Positions 1 through 6,851 are shown, counted from the stretch's first letter. The stretch: 10,124 bases of DNA from Candidatus Cloacimonadota bacterium (GCA_023230175.1 JALNXV010000103.1:1-10124); one strand, 5' to 3'. Program-made: numbers and translations. Notes: generated by a model from the letters alone, not told the origin.

Positions 1-1
1 A

Positions 2-286
2 AATTATGATAAAATTTTATATATGAATAGTTTTGCTACATATAATCTAATACCGGATATTACATTTATAATGGACATTCCGGTATCTGAATCCATAAAA
101 AGAATTATGCATAAAAAATTAGATAGGTTAGAACAAGAACCGGAAGAATTTCATAAAAATGTGCGTGATGCCTTTTTAAAACTTGCTTCTAAAGAAAAAA
201 GATTTATTATTTTAAATGGGATGCAATCAATTGATACCATTCATCAAGAAATTATAGATATTATATATAGTCAGTTTATTAAATAA
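2..286 (+). CDS. tmk: Thymidylate kinase, C-terminal part (5' end outside window)
   Basis: The frame is open from base 2 to a TAA at 284-286, giving 94 visible residues. The ATG at 23 is internal: the residues before it (NYDKILY) fit the kinase helix that leads into the conserved FAT-x-x-L-x-PD segment. Visible hallmarks are FATYNLIPDITFIMDIP, the core strand after that helix, then DRLEQEPEEFHKNVRDAF, the family's DR-x-E-x-E LID region, and near the end a G-x-QSID-x-IHQEI segment typical of Tmk C-termini. The enzyme phosphorylates dTMP to dTDP with ATP in the cytosol, for dTTP synthesis. Family members are about 205-215 residues, so roughly 115 residues including the P-loop lie to the left. 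The S41 protease starts 11 nt after the stop with no promoter or terminator between, so the two are probably cotranscribed. Confidence 0.93.
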   Translation, partial: NYDKILYMNSFATYNLIPDITFIMDIPVSESIKRIMHKKLDRLEQEPEEFHKNVRDAFLKLASKEKRFIILNGMQSIDTIHQEIIDIIYSQFIK

Positions 287-297
287 AGGAGTTTTAT

Positions 298-1920
298 ATG
301 ATTAAATTTATCCGTTCAAATAAGGTTGCTTTTTATGCAATCATATTTATTTGGGTATTAGCAGGCAGTGTAATTTTTAATTATTCTTTAGCAGATGCCT
401 CAAATACAAATACAGAACAACAAGATTATTATAAGTATATTAGACTTTTTTCTGATGTCTTAATCAAGCTTAGAGAAAATTATGTCGAAGAGATTTCTTT
501 TAAAGAACTCATAGAATATGCTGTTGATGGTATGCTTGAAGATGTTGACCCTCATACTACTTTTTTCTCTCCTGATGATTTTAAAGATTTCACTACCAAC
601 ACAATGGGAGAATTTGGCGGATTAGGTATCACGATTGACAGACAAGGTGATTATATAACGGTTGTTTCTCCTATTGAAGGCACTCCTGCTTATAAAATGG
701 GTATTCAAGCCGGAGATAAAATTGTTAGCGTAGATAATGAAAATGTAGTTGGAATAAAAACCGAAGATGTCATTAAAAAAATGAGAGGAGAGAAAGGGTC
801 TCGTGTCTTGATTGGCATTCAAAGACCGGGAGTAAAAGAAGTTCTTGATTTTGACATTATCAGAGATATTATTAAAATTAAAAGTATTCCTTATGCATTT
901 AAATTAGATAACGGAGTTGGTTATATCAGAATTAGACAATTTAATGCAAACACTACTATAGAGTTACGACAAGCTATTGACGATTTGGAAAATGAAGGCA
1001 TAAAAGGTCTATTAATAGATTTAAGATTTAATCCGGGGGGTTTATTAAACGAAGCTGTTGACACTGTTAATGAATTTATCGGACCGGATAAATTAGTCGT
1101 TTCGACTCAAGGAAGATTAAGAGAAACTAATCGTGAATATTTTACAAGATATAATCGTATGCGTTCAGGTTACCCTGTTGTAGTTCTAATCAATGAAGCA
1201 AGTGCAAGTGCTTCAGAAATATTTGCCGGTTCTTTACAAGATTGGGATAAGGGGCTTGTAGTAGGTAAAACATCATTTGGTAAAGGCTCTGTTCAACAAT
1301 TATATCCCTTAGTAGAAGGTTATGGACTTAAAGTAACTATATCAAAATATTATATCAAATCAGGCAGATGTATCCATAAGGATATTAATGACAAGTTATT
1401 ACGTGGTAAAGAAGTCACTGAAGAAGAAAAAGAAGCCATTGAAAAAGAAAACAATGAACACCTTTACTACACCGTTAACGGCAGAGAAGTCAAAGGCGGT
1501 GGAGGAATAGTACCTGATATTGAAATTTCATCTGAAAGACTAACTCAATTAGAAATGGACATCAGAAGAAAAAACCTTTTCTTTGATTTCAGCGTGGATT
1601 ACTACTCCAAATTTAAAGACGAGATAGAAGAAGACTTTATCGCTACGCCTCAACTTATCGAAGAATTCCTCACTTACGGAAAAGGTAAAGGACTTACCTA
1701 CGAGTCAACACAACTTGATAGTGCCTATAATTTTATTCAAATTTCCCTTTCAAAAGATATTATTGACAAAAAATATGGTGAAATTGTCGGATATAAAAAA
1801 GCTATCCCTTTAGATACTCAACTTGCAGAAGCTATCGCTCTCTTTGATAAATTTGAGACTCTCGAAGAAATGTTTGAATATGCTAAAGACTTAAAAAATG
1901 AAATAAAATCAACAGAATAA
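298..1920 (+). CDS. ctpA: S41 family C-terminal processing peptidase (CtpA/Prc type)
   Basis: This 540-residue serine protease is preceded by an AAAGGAG ribosome-binding site 7 nt before ATG 298. Residues 8-30 are hydrophobic and form an uncleaved anchor or signal peptide, so the enzyme should sit in the periplasm. A helical N-terminal part (about 40-100, with DVDPHTTFFSP) is followed by a PDZ domain (about 104-188, with GGLGI) and the S41 catalytic core (about 200-375). The catalytic Ser/Lys dyad is S304 in NEASASASEI and K329 in SFGKGSVQ; the spacing of 25 matches the family. GGGGIVPDIEI (400-410) and SGRCIHKD are typical of the FCB version, which has a longer C-terminal tail (about 411-540). 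Such proteases trim or degrade envelope proteins from their C-termini after PDZ recognition. The natural substrate cannot be told from sequence. The gene lies downstream of tmk in an apparent operon and is closed by the terminator at 1944-1974. Confidence 0.95.
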   Translation: MIKFIRSNKVAFYAIIFIWVLAGSVIFNYSLADASNTNTEQQDYYKYIRLFSDVLIKLRENYVEEISFKELIEYAVDGMLEDVDPHTTFFSPDDFKDFTTNTMGEFGGLGITIDRQGDYITVVSPIEGTPAYKMGIQAGDKIVSVDNENVVGIKTEDVIKKMRGEKGSRVLIGIQRPGVKEVLDFDIIRDIIKIKSIPYAFKLDNGVGYIRIRQFNANTTIELRQAIDDLENEGIKGLLIDLRFNPGGLLNEAVDTVNEFIGPDKLVVSTQGRLRETNREYFTRYNRMRSGYPVVVLINEASASASEIFAGSLQDWDKGLVVGKTSFGKGSVQQLYPLVEGYGLKVTISKYYIKSGRCIHKDINDKLLRGKEVTEEEKEAIEKENNEHLYYTVNGREVKGGGGIVPDIEISSERLTQLEMDIRRKNLFFDFSVDYYSKFKDEIEEDFIATPQLIEEFLTYGKGKGLTYESTQLDSAYNFIQISLSKDIIDKKYGEIVGYKKAIPLDTQLAEAIALFDKFETLEEMFEYAKDLKNEIKSTE

Positions 1921-1943
1921 TTAATTATCATTAATACTTTTAT

Positions 1944-1974
1944 GCGTATGAAGCCAATTCATACGCTTTTTTTT
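1944..1974 (+). terminator. Rho-independent terminator after the protease gene
   Basis: A perfect 9-bp stem, GCGTATGAA (1944-1952) against TTCATACGC (1958-1966), has a 5-nt loop GCCAA and is followed directly by eight T (1967-1974). It lies 23 nt past the stop of the protease gene and ends the tmk-protease transcript before the chemoreceptor promoter. Confidence 0.9.
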
Positions 1975-1985
1975 GTGAAATTGTC

Positions 1986-2014
1986 TTGACTTTTTCATAG
2001 TATTTGACTAAACT
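1986..2014 (+). promoter_or_regulatory. Probable sigma70-type promoter of the chemoreceptor gene
   Basis: TTGACT (1986-1991) and TAAACT (2009-2014) are separated by 17 nt. They lie between the preceding terminator and the start codon at 2036, leaving a very short leader of about 15 nt that contains the ribosome-binding site AAAGGAG (2021-2027). A second TTGACT at 2004 has no good -10 partner. No operator-like repeat is seen. If this lineage uses a divergent promoter consensus, as Bacteroidota do, the boxes could be coincidental. Confidence 0.5.
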
Positions 2015-2035
2015 CTTCTTAAAGGAGATTAAAAT

Positions 2036-4369
2036 ATGAAACTAAAAACCAAAATCATTAGGATGTTAATCGGAGCAGTTGTTATTCCCGTAACCTTAAT
2101 CTGTATTATTGTTTCATTTTTGTTAACTGACTTATCAAAAAATGTTTTCACTGATTACACAAGTGTTGTAATCAATGCAGTTAATACCGGTATCAACTTA
2201 TTTATAACAGAAGCGAAAAATAATGCAAAAATGCTTTCTCAAAACCCAATAATCAAAAATGCCGATAACTCAATTACTTCTTATGCTCAAACTTCAAAAG
2301 CTGCAAAATTAAATGCTCGAAATGCTGATTTTATAGAAAAATCTATCTGGGGACAACTATCATTAATGCAAGAAACTCACCCTGATTATGTCGAAGTATT
2401 TCTTGGAACCAAAGAAACAGGTTTCGTCTCAACAGGTGAATATGAAATGCAAGCCGGATATAATCCTGTTAGTAGAATCTGGTACACTATCGGAAGAGAT
2501 AATCAAAACAAAATTAATATGACTGAGGCTTATTTATCTACCACAGGTCAAGTAGTTATTAGTTTAACAAAGGCATTTACCGATAACAACAATCAATTTG
2601 CCGGAGTGGTTGGTTTAGATGTATCTTTAGATCAGCTTACAAACCTTGTTAATAGTATAAAACTTGGTGAAACAGGATTTATAATGTTGATTCAAAATGA
2701 TGGTACAATCTTAGCTAATCCTCACTCAGAAGAATTAAATTTTAAAAATTTATCTGATTTGGGCGATGACATTAAACACTTAAATGATATATCTGAAGGT
2801 ATTACTAAAGTAAATATTGACAATGAAAGTTATCTCGCAATGGTTTATTCTTCACCTCAACTCGGATGGAAAATAATTGGCTTTATGCAAAACTCTGAGA
2901 TAATGAGCAATACTTACCAAGTATTAATGATTTTAATTATTATTGCCATTGTCTTTGCCATAGTATTCACAATATTTGCATATATAATGTCAAATCAAAT
3001 GACTAATCCTCTAATCAAAACAACTGAGACACTAAAATATCTTGCTCAAGGTGAGGGCGATTTAACCCAAAGAATTGAAGTCTTAAGCCAAGACGAGGTC
3101 GGAGAACTTTCCACTTGGTTTAATAAATTCTTAGATAATATGCAAAATATGATTAAAGATATTACCGAAGTGACTGTCTCATTGGTAAGTTCTGCAAAAG
3201 ATGTAGCGAGAGCATCAGAATCCGTAAGCTCAACCTCAATAGAAATGAATCAACAAGTAGAAGTTGTCTCTGCAGCCTCAGAAGAAATCAGTGCAAATGC
3301 TAACACCATCGCTGCCAGTGCCGAACAAGCAGCTACAAATGTGAAAAACGTTGCCAATTCATCCGAAGTTATGTCCTCTAATATCAATATGGTAGCGGCG
3401 GCATCTGAACAAGCTTCAGTTAACGTTACTACTGTATCCAATGAAGTTAATCAAGTTAGTGCAAATATTGAAGACATCACTAAAAGAATTGAAGAAGTTG
3501 TCAATACAGTTCAACAATCAGCTGCCGCAATCGAAGAAATGTCAAGCTCTTTAAGCGAGGTTTCTCACAATACCCAAAATGCAAGTAAAATCTCTAACGA
3601 AGCTGATAACCAAGCAAAAGAAACCGGCCTTGTAATGGAAAACCTTAAAAAAACCGCTGTCGAAATCGGCAAAATTGTTAAAGTTATTAATGACATAGCT
3701 GATCAAACTAATATGTTAGCTCTCAATGCCACTATCGAAGCTGCCAGTGCCGGTGAAGCAGGTAAAGGCTTCGCTGTCGTTGCTAATGAAGTAAAAGAAC
3801 TCGCTAAACAAACCGGTGAAGCAACAGGTAGAATCGCTGCACAAATTGAAGAAATCCAAAGTACTATCGGTACAGCTGCAACTTCAATCAATTCCATCAC
3901 TACAGTCATTCATAACATCAATGACATAAGTAATACTATAGCAACTAGTGTCGAAGAACAAACTATTACTATCAATGAAATTGCACACTCTATTAGCATT
4001 GCTGCAGACAATTCTATACAAGTAGGAAATTATGCTAAAAAAATAAATCAATCAACCGAAGGTATTGATAGAAACGTATCCGAAGCCGGTCAAGGCGTTG
4101 CTGAAATAGCTAAAAACTCTGCTCATGTAGCCGAAATCGCTAATGAAGTTTCAAGAAATAGTATTGAAGCAAGTCAAGGTGTTACCGATATTGCTAAAAA
4201 TACCACCGAAATCACTGCCGGTATTGACGAAATTACCAGAAACTTAACCGGTATTATGTCAGCCTCAAACCAAACCTCTAATGAAGCTGTTAATCTTAAA
4301 AGTTCTTCCGGAGCTTTAAATGATTTAGCCGGCAAATTAGAAAACTTAATCAAAAAATTTAAAGCTTAA
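2036..4369 (+). CDS. Methyl-accepting chemotaxis protein with dCache_1 sensor and HAMP
   Basis: This 777-residue transmembrane chemoreceptor starts 8 nt after an AAAGGAG site. Order of parts: TM1 (about 9-31), extracytoplasmic dCache_1 domain (about 35-285), TM2 (about 296-318), HAMP (about 319-372, with [13 protein letters not shown] and [10 protein letters not shown]), then a long coiled-coil signalling domain. The hairpin tip is at 553-582 ([16 protein letters not shown], then [19 protein letters not shown]) and binds the kinase CheA and adaptor CheW in this family. The two arms of the cytoplasmic hairpin are each about 200 residues. The C-terminus [10 protein letters not shown] has no NWETF-type CheR tether. 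In the membrane-distal Cache pocket, Y142, R147, W149, Y150, Y166 and D195 match the dCache amino-acid-binding signature, while the second acidic position is S168. An amino-acid-like ligand is therefore plausible but inferred. The gene is monocistronic, with no che or flagellar genes nearby. Confidence 0.96.
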   Translation: MKLKTKIIRMLIGAVVIPVTLICIIVSFLLTDLSKNVFTDYTSVVINAVNTGINLFITEAKNNAKMLSQNPIIKNADNSITSYAQTSKAAKLNARNADFIEKSIWGQLSLMQETHPDYVEVFLGTKETGFVSTGEYEMQAGYNPVSRIWYTIGRDNQNKINMTEAYLSTTGQVVISLTKAFTDNNNQFAGVVGLDVSLDQLTNLVNSIKLGETGFIMLIQNDGTILANPHSEELNFKNLSDLGDDIKHLNDISEGITKVNIDNESYLAMVYSSPQLGWKIIGFMQNSEIMSNTYQVLMILIIIAIVFAIVFTIFAYIMSNQMTNPLIKTTETLKYLAQGEGDLTQRIEVLSQDEVGELSTWFNKFLDNMQNMIKDITEVTVSLVSSAKDVARASESVSSTSIEMNQQVEVVSAASEEISANANTIAASAEQAATNVKNVANSSEVMSSNINMVAAASEQASVNVTTVSNEVNQVSANIEDITKRIEEVVNTVQQSAAAIEEMSSSLSEVSHNTQNASKISNEADNQAKETGLVMENLKKTAVEIGKIVKVINDIADQTNMLALNATIEAASAGEAGKGFAVVANEVKELAKQTGEATGRIAAQIEEIQSTIGTAATSINSITTVIHNINDISNTIATSVEEQTITINEIAHSISIAADNSIQVGNYAKKINQSTEGIDRNVSEAGQGVAEIAKNSAHVAEIANEVSRNSIEASQGVTDIAKNTTEITAGIDEITRNLTGIMSASNQTSNEAVNLKSSSGALNDLAGKLENLIKKFKA

Positions 4370-4386
4370 TAGATATACAAATATTT

Positions 4387-4429
4387 ACTCTTTGAACTCG
4401 ATTTTTATCTGAGTTCAAAGAGTTTTTTT
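4387..4429 (+). terminator. Rho-independent terminator after the chemoreceptor gene
   Basis: A perfect 13-bp inverted repeat, ACTCTTTGAACTC (4387-4399) against GAGTTCAAAGAGT (4411-4423), has an 11-nt loop and merges into a T run (4423-4429). It lies 17 nt after the stop codon of the chemoreceptor and isolates it from the repeat-rich region that follows. Confidence 0.9.
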
Positions 4430-4469
4430 CTTTTATATTAATTAAAAAGGATGTTAAAATAATTATGTT

Positions 4470-4558
4470 GTGTGAGCATCCTTGCTTGCACTTGTATTAG
4501 TTGTGCGAGCATCCTTGCTTGCACTGGTATTATGTTGTGCGAGCATCCTTGCTTGCAC
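4470..4558 (+). repeat. Three direct copies of a 22-nt hairpin repeat (forward array)
   Basis: Copies lie at 4470-4491, 4503-4524 and 4537-4558, at 33- and 34-nt periods, separated by 11-12 nt of similar sequence (TTGTATTAGTT, TGGTATTATGTT). Each unit is a near-palindrome: arm GTGCGAGCA, loop TCCT, arm TGCTTGCAC. The single non-Watson-Crick position is a G·U pair in plus-strand RNA. The first copy differs by one base (GTGTGAGCA), which again gives a wobble pair rather than a mismatch. Copies 2 and 3 are exact reverse complements of the two copies at 4668-4725. This resembles REP/BIME-type intergenic elements, but no named family is recognised. Confidence 0.85.
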
Positions 4559-4607
4559 TTGTATTTCCAAAAAACCGGAAGATGTTATCTAAAAATGCAA
4601 AAATGTT

Positions 4608-4628
4608 CTACAAGCTTCCAGCTTGTAG
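4608..4628. repeat. Short perfect hairpin between the two repeat arrays
   Basis: CTACAAGC (4608-4615) and GCTTGTAG (4621-4628) form a perfect 8-bp stem around TTCCA. There is no T run after it, so it does not look like a terminator. Its outer CTACAAG and its CCAG recur at the start of the 48-nt palindrome (4834-4850), which suggests the two belong to one family of palindromic sequence. Confidence 0.7.
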
Positions 4629-4667
4629 TTTCATAAAATATTAAATATCTATCTTTTATGTTTTTGA

Positions 4668-4725
4668 GTGCAAGCAAGGATGCTCGCACAACAGTAGCTT
4701 TGAGTGCAAGCAAGGATGCTCGCAC
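4668..4725 (-). repeat. Two inverted copies of the 22-nt hairpin repeat (reverse array)
   Basis: Copies lie at 4668-4689 and 4704-4725 (36-nt period) and are identical to each other. Each reads GTGCAAGCA, AGGA, TGCTCGCAC on the plus strand, the exact reverse complement of forward copies 2 and 3. The similarity extends beyond the core: TTTGA precedes and CAACAGTAG follows both, with a further TTTTGAG after the second, so the tandem unit is about 36 bp. Together with the forward array this makes a head-to-head arrangement able to form one long imperfect hairpin with an interior of about 110 nt. Confidence 0.85.
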
Positions 4726-4733
4726 AACAGTAG

Positions 4734-4790
4734 TTTTGAGAAAGACTTTAGAAGTTCTTGAATTATGCATAATATTTCTCAACAACCTTC
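4734..4790. repeat. Composite dyad module related to the element at 6651-6675
   Basis: The stretch starts with TTTTGAG, a 4-nt AAAG insertion, then ACTTTAGAAG (4734-4754). Without the insertion this is the exact reverse complement of 6659-6675. The centre is a perfect 12-nt palindrome ATTATGCATAAT (4762-4773). It ends with TCAACAACCTTC (4779-4790), which recurs in the same orientation at 6651-6662 and is roughly complementary to GAAGTTCTTGA at 4751-4761. It therefore looks like a degenerate palindromic element abutting the reverse array. Confidence 0.65.
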
Positions 4791-4833
4791 ATTAACATAA
4801 ATAATTGATTACAATACAGTTAGGTTAATGAAG
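4787..4833. repeat. 10-bp inverted repeat next to the palindrome
   Basis: CTTCATTAAC (4787-4796) and GTTAATGAAG (4824-4833) are perfect reverse complements around 27 nt of AT-rich sequence. The right arm directly abuts the 48-nt palindrome. No T run or gene end is associated with it. Confidence 0.6.
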
Positions 4834-4834
4834 C

Positions 4835-4882
4835 TACAAGGGACCTCCAGGATGCTTTAAAGCATCCTGGAGGTCCCTTGTA
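4835..4882. repeat. 48-nt perfect palindrome (24-bp arms, no spacer)
   Basis: The left arm 4835-4858 begins TACAAGGGACCTCC and ends AGGATGCTTT; the right arm 4859-4882 is its exact reverse complement, centred on TTTAAA. The arms are clearly more GC-rich than their surroundings. The inner AGGATGCT is also the inner part of the 22-nt hairpin repeats. No T run follows on either strand, so a simple terminator is unlikely. Candidates are a palindromic mobile or REP-like element, a cruciform-forming protein target, or an RNA processing hairpin. Confidence 0.92.
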
Positions 4883-5037
4883 ATTCTATCGTAACATATT
4901 TGTTGAAAAGATAACAACTATCAATAATTAATGTACTTAAATCCTTGATAATGATCTATTAAAAACAGGGATATCCTTTCAACACCTATTTGTAATCTTT
5001 TTTATCAATATCTTTCAAACAAAGTTTTAAAAAAGAG

Positions 5038-5066
5038 TTGACAGTTTTACTTGAAGAAAAAACAAT
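5038..5066 (+). promoter_or_regulatory. Possible promoter of the deacetylase-like gene
   Basis: A consensus -35 box TTGACA (5038-5043) is followed after 17 nt by AACAAT (5061-5066), a 4/6 match to a -10 box, within an A-rich stretch. The start codon at 5095 has AAAGGA (5084-5089) upstream. The -10 box is weak, so confidence rests mainly on the perfect -35 and its position after a terminator and a repeat cluster. Confidence 0.4.
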
Positions 5067-5094
5067 AAATAAAATTGAAATTTAAAGGATTTAT

Positions 5095-6573
5095 ATGGAA
5101 AATGAATATATTTTTTCAGAAGATGTAATTATCAAAGATACCAGAAATGTAATCAACATTTTGATAAATACAGAAAAAAGATATATTCCGAAAGCCGAAT
5201 ATGTTTTTAGAACTTTTTGCAGCATTTTAGGGCTTAAGCCTTCATTTTTTTATAATTATGCTTACGAAGAGATTCATGTATATTATGGGCAAGATTTTAA
5301 AAATGATTATCCTGTAAATATTTATCATAATCCAAAAGCGGTTGATTTTTTTGATCAAATTAAACTATATCCTAATGAAGATATTAACCAAGTTTTATAT
5401 CAAGATATATATATTCCCTTTTTATTTTCACTACCCGGAAAGATTTTTGAAATATCTAATAAAAAAGTTATTATAAAAAAAGATATCATAACCTCAGCTT
5501 TTTATTTTCTTACTTGCTGGCAAGAATATGTTGATGAACAAAATCTAATCCCCGGTGACAGATATGACTATCGCCAATCATTACAAAATTATTTAGATTT
5601 AACTGAAATTCCGGTGGTTGACTACTATTGCCAAATCTTTGAAGTAACCTTAAAAATAATTTTAAAAAAGTTTGCCAACAAAAAAAAATGGCCTAACAAT
5701 GCAAGCTTTTGCTTAACACTTTCCCATGACATTGATTACTATAATTTTTGGAATAAAAAACATCTGAATATGGTATATAAACACAATCTAAAAAAAATGA
5801 AAAAAAACTTTATCAGTGCTTTATATAAAATTGTTGGCCATTTCATTACCAAACAATGTCTTTGGAATCCGGAAAAAGCACTTAGCTCTATTTTAAATTA
5901 TGAACAAAAACTAAAAGTAAACTCTACTTCTTTCTTAATGAGCCAATCCGAAATCTTAGACGAAAGGCAAGCATATTTTAATGATGAACAACAGTTAAAA
6001 CAAATTATAAAGATTTTTCAAAAACATTCAGTAGGACTTCATGGAACTAAAGCTGCAAGCGTAGATGAAGATCTATTAACAGAACAACTTATTTTAATCA
6101 ATTCTTATGATTTTGCTGTCAAAGGATATAGGAATCATTTTCTAAGCTTTAATTATCAAAAATCTTTTAAAATATTAGAACAAGCCGGATTTGTGTACGA
6201 TGCTACATTAGGTTTTTGGGAAAATATCGGCTATAGAGCCGGCATTTCACTACCTTTTTACCCCTTTAATATTAAAGAAAACAGACCTTTTAGTGTCTTG
6301 GAAATCCCTCTAACTATAATGGATGTAACTCTCTTCACAGAAAAGGCAATGAATTTATCATACAATTCAGCCAAACACAAAATAAAAAAAATTGTTAATA
6401 ACACTCATATAAATAATACTCATCTATCCATACTTTGGCATAACAACACATTTGATTGCATAGACTATCCTTATTGGCAAAAACTGTACTGGGAAATTAT
6501 CAGATATTCTAAAAGAAAAAATGCTTGGATTTGCTCCTTAGACGACTTAGCAAATTATTGGATTACTGAATAA
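5095..6573 (+). CDS. Polysaccharide deacetylase-like protein (divergent, with long N-terminal domain)
   Basis: The 492-residue protein starts at ATG 5095 after AAAGGA. It has no signal peptide or membrane segment, so it is probably cytoplasmic. Residues 1 to about 200 form an N-terminal domain with no motif I can assign; similar extensions (an uncharacterised DUF) occur in FCB deacetylase-like proteins. From about 205 on, the NodB/CE4 pattern is recognisable in altered form: LSHDID (H211, D212, D214) replaces TFDDG, GLHGT carries H316, GYRNHF carries R346, and LSILWHNN carries H449. These would be the metal and catalytic positions. FCB homologues often sit in capsule or lipopolysaccharide loci, which suggests deacetylation of an N-acetyl sugar on a precursor. 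Here the gene stands alone, without glycosyltransferases, bracketed by repeat clusters. The fold is likely; the substrate is unknown. Confidence 0.82.
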   Translation: MENEYIFSEDVIIKDTRNVINILINTEKRYIPKAEYVFRTFCSILGLKPSFFYNYAYEEIHVYYGQDFKNDYPVNIYHNPKAVDFFDQIKLYPNEDINQVLYQDIYIPFLFSLPGKIFEISNKKVIIKKDIITSAFYFLTCWQEYVDEQNLIPGDRYDYRQSLQNYLDLTEIPVVDYYCQIFEVTLKIILKKFANKKKWPNNASFCLTLSHDIDYYNFWNKKHLNMVYKHNLKKMKKNFISALYKIVGHFITKQCLWNPEKALSSILNYEQKLKVNSTSFLMSQSEILDERQAYFNDEQQLKQIIKIFQKHSVGLHGTKAASVDEDLLTEQLILINSYDFAVKGYRNHFLSFNYQKSFKILEQAGFVYDATLGFWENIGYRAGISLPFYPFNIKENRPFSVLEIPLTIMDVTLFTEKAMNLSYNSAKHKIKKIVNNTHINNTHLSILWHNNTFDCIDYPYWQKLYWEIIRYSKRKNAWICSLDDLANYWITE

Positions 6574-6585
6574 ATAAAAATAAAA

Positions 6586-6676
6586 GGCTATTGAATAACT
6601 ATGTCGTGCGAACATCCTCCGGAAACGTGTAAAACAATGTTTATTATTATTCAACAACCTTCTAAAGTCTCAAAAA
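6586..6676. repeat. Degenerate composite repeat element downstream of the deacetylase-like gene
   Basis: An imperfect inverted repeat with 11 of 13 positions complementary, GGCTATTGAATAA (6586-6598) and TTATTCAACAACC (6647-6659), encloses about 48 nt. Within it, 6594-6617 matches 4458-4481, the lead-in and first half of the first hairpin repeat, at 20 of 24 positions in the same orientation. After the right arm, 6659-6675 is the reverse complement of TTTTGAGACTTTAGAAG, found with a 4-nt insertion at 4734-4754. This is a decayed, rearranged relative of the cluster upstream of the gene. Confidence 0.65.
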
Positions 6677-6823
6677 ATATAAATACACTGTAACAAAATG
6701 AATCAGTTCCTGTTATAGTATTTTATTATGTAACTAAAACCTTAATATCAATCCACATATCCTTATAAATTTCAATATATTAGGAACTACGCCTCAATAT
6801 TCATAAGTTTATTCAAAAAATTG

Positions 6824-6851
6824 TTGACAAAATTGTCATAGTAATTACAAT
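6824..6851 (+). promoter_or_regulatory. Promoter of the leader ORF and large secreted protein, with overlapping dyad
   Basis: TTGACA (6824-6829) and TACAAT (6846-6851) are separated by 16 nt, a near-consensus sigma70 promoter. Transcription would start near 6858, giving about 110 nt of leader before the large gene. TGACAA and TTGTCA (6825-6838) form a 6-bp dyad with a 2-nt spacer across the -35 box, and a third half-site TTGACA lies at 6851-6856. This is a plausible operator, although the AT content makes chance dyads common. Confidence 0.6.

Larger units (their letters stand above)
4430..5094. other. Gene-free, repeat-rich intergenic region
   Basis: No credible coding sequence is present. 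A 66-codon minus-strand frame at 4585-4785 arises because the hairpin repeats happen to be open, so a 12-residue block TTVVRASLLALK appears once intact and once with one change; no ribosome-binding site or family match supports it. The region holds a 3+2 convergent array of 22-nt hairpin units (4470-4725), a CTACAAGC hairpin (4608-4628), a composite dyad module (4734-4790), a 10-bp inverted repeat (4787-4833), a 48-nt palindrome (4835-4882) and the putative deacetylase promoter (from 5038). Apart from a small GGATATCC palindrome near 4970, nothing stands out between 4883 and 5037. Confidence 0.8.

Noticed and set aside
23..25. ATG at 23 as the start of a short protein
   Set aside because: The frame is open to the window edge, and the residues upstream of this Met fit thymidylate kinase; there is no ribosome-binding site before it.
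622..822. Minus-strand ORF inside the protease gene
   Set aside because: It is antisense to a well-conserved PDZ region with clear plus-strand coding, and its translation resembles no family.
3250..3909. Two minus-strand ORFs inside the chemoreceptor gene
   Set aside because: They are antisense shadows of the Ala/Ser-rich coiled coil; their Ala/Val-rich composition is explained by the plus-strand codons.
4470..4725. CRISPR array
   Set aside because: Repeats occur in both orientations, the intervening 11-14 nt are similar to each other rather than unique spacers, and no cas genes are near.
4585..4785. Minus-strand ORF of 66 codons covering the repeats
   Set aside because: Its repeated peptide block is a direct translation of the 36-nt tandem hairpin unit; there is no ribosome-binding site or family resemblance, and it spans two hairpins.
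4835..4882. Rho-independent terminator
   Set aside because: The stem is strong but no T run follows on either strand, and no gene ends nearby; the chemoreceptor already has a terminator at 4387-4429.
4470..4882. Integron attC array
   Set aside because: No convincing GTTRRRY/RYYYAAC core pairs bound the hairpins, there are no cassette ORFs between copies, and no integrase is visible.
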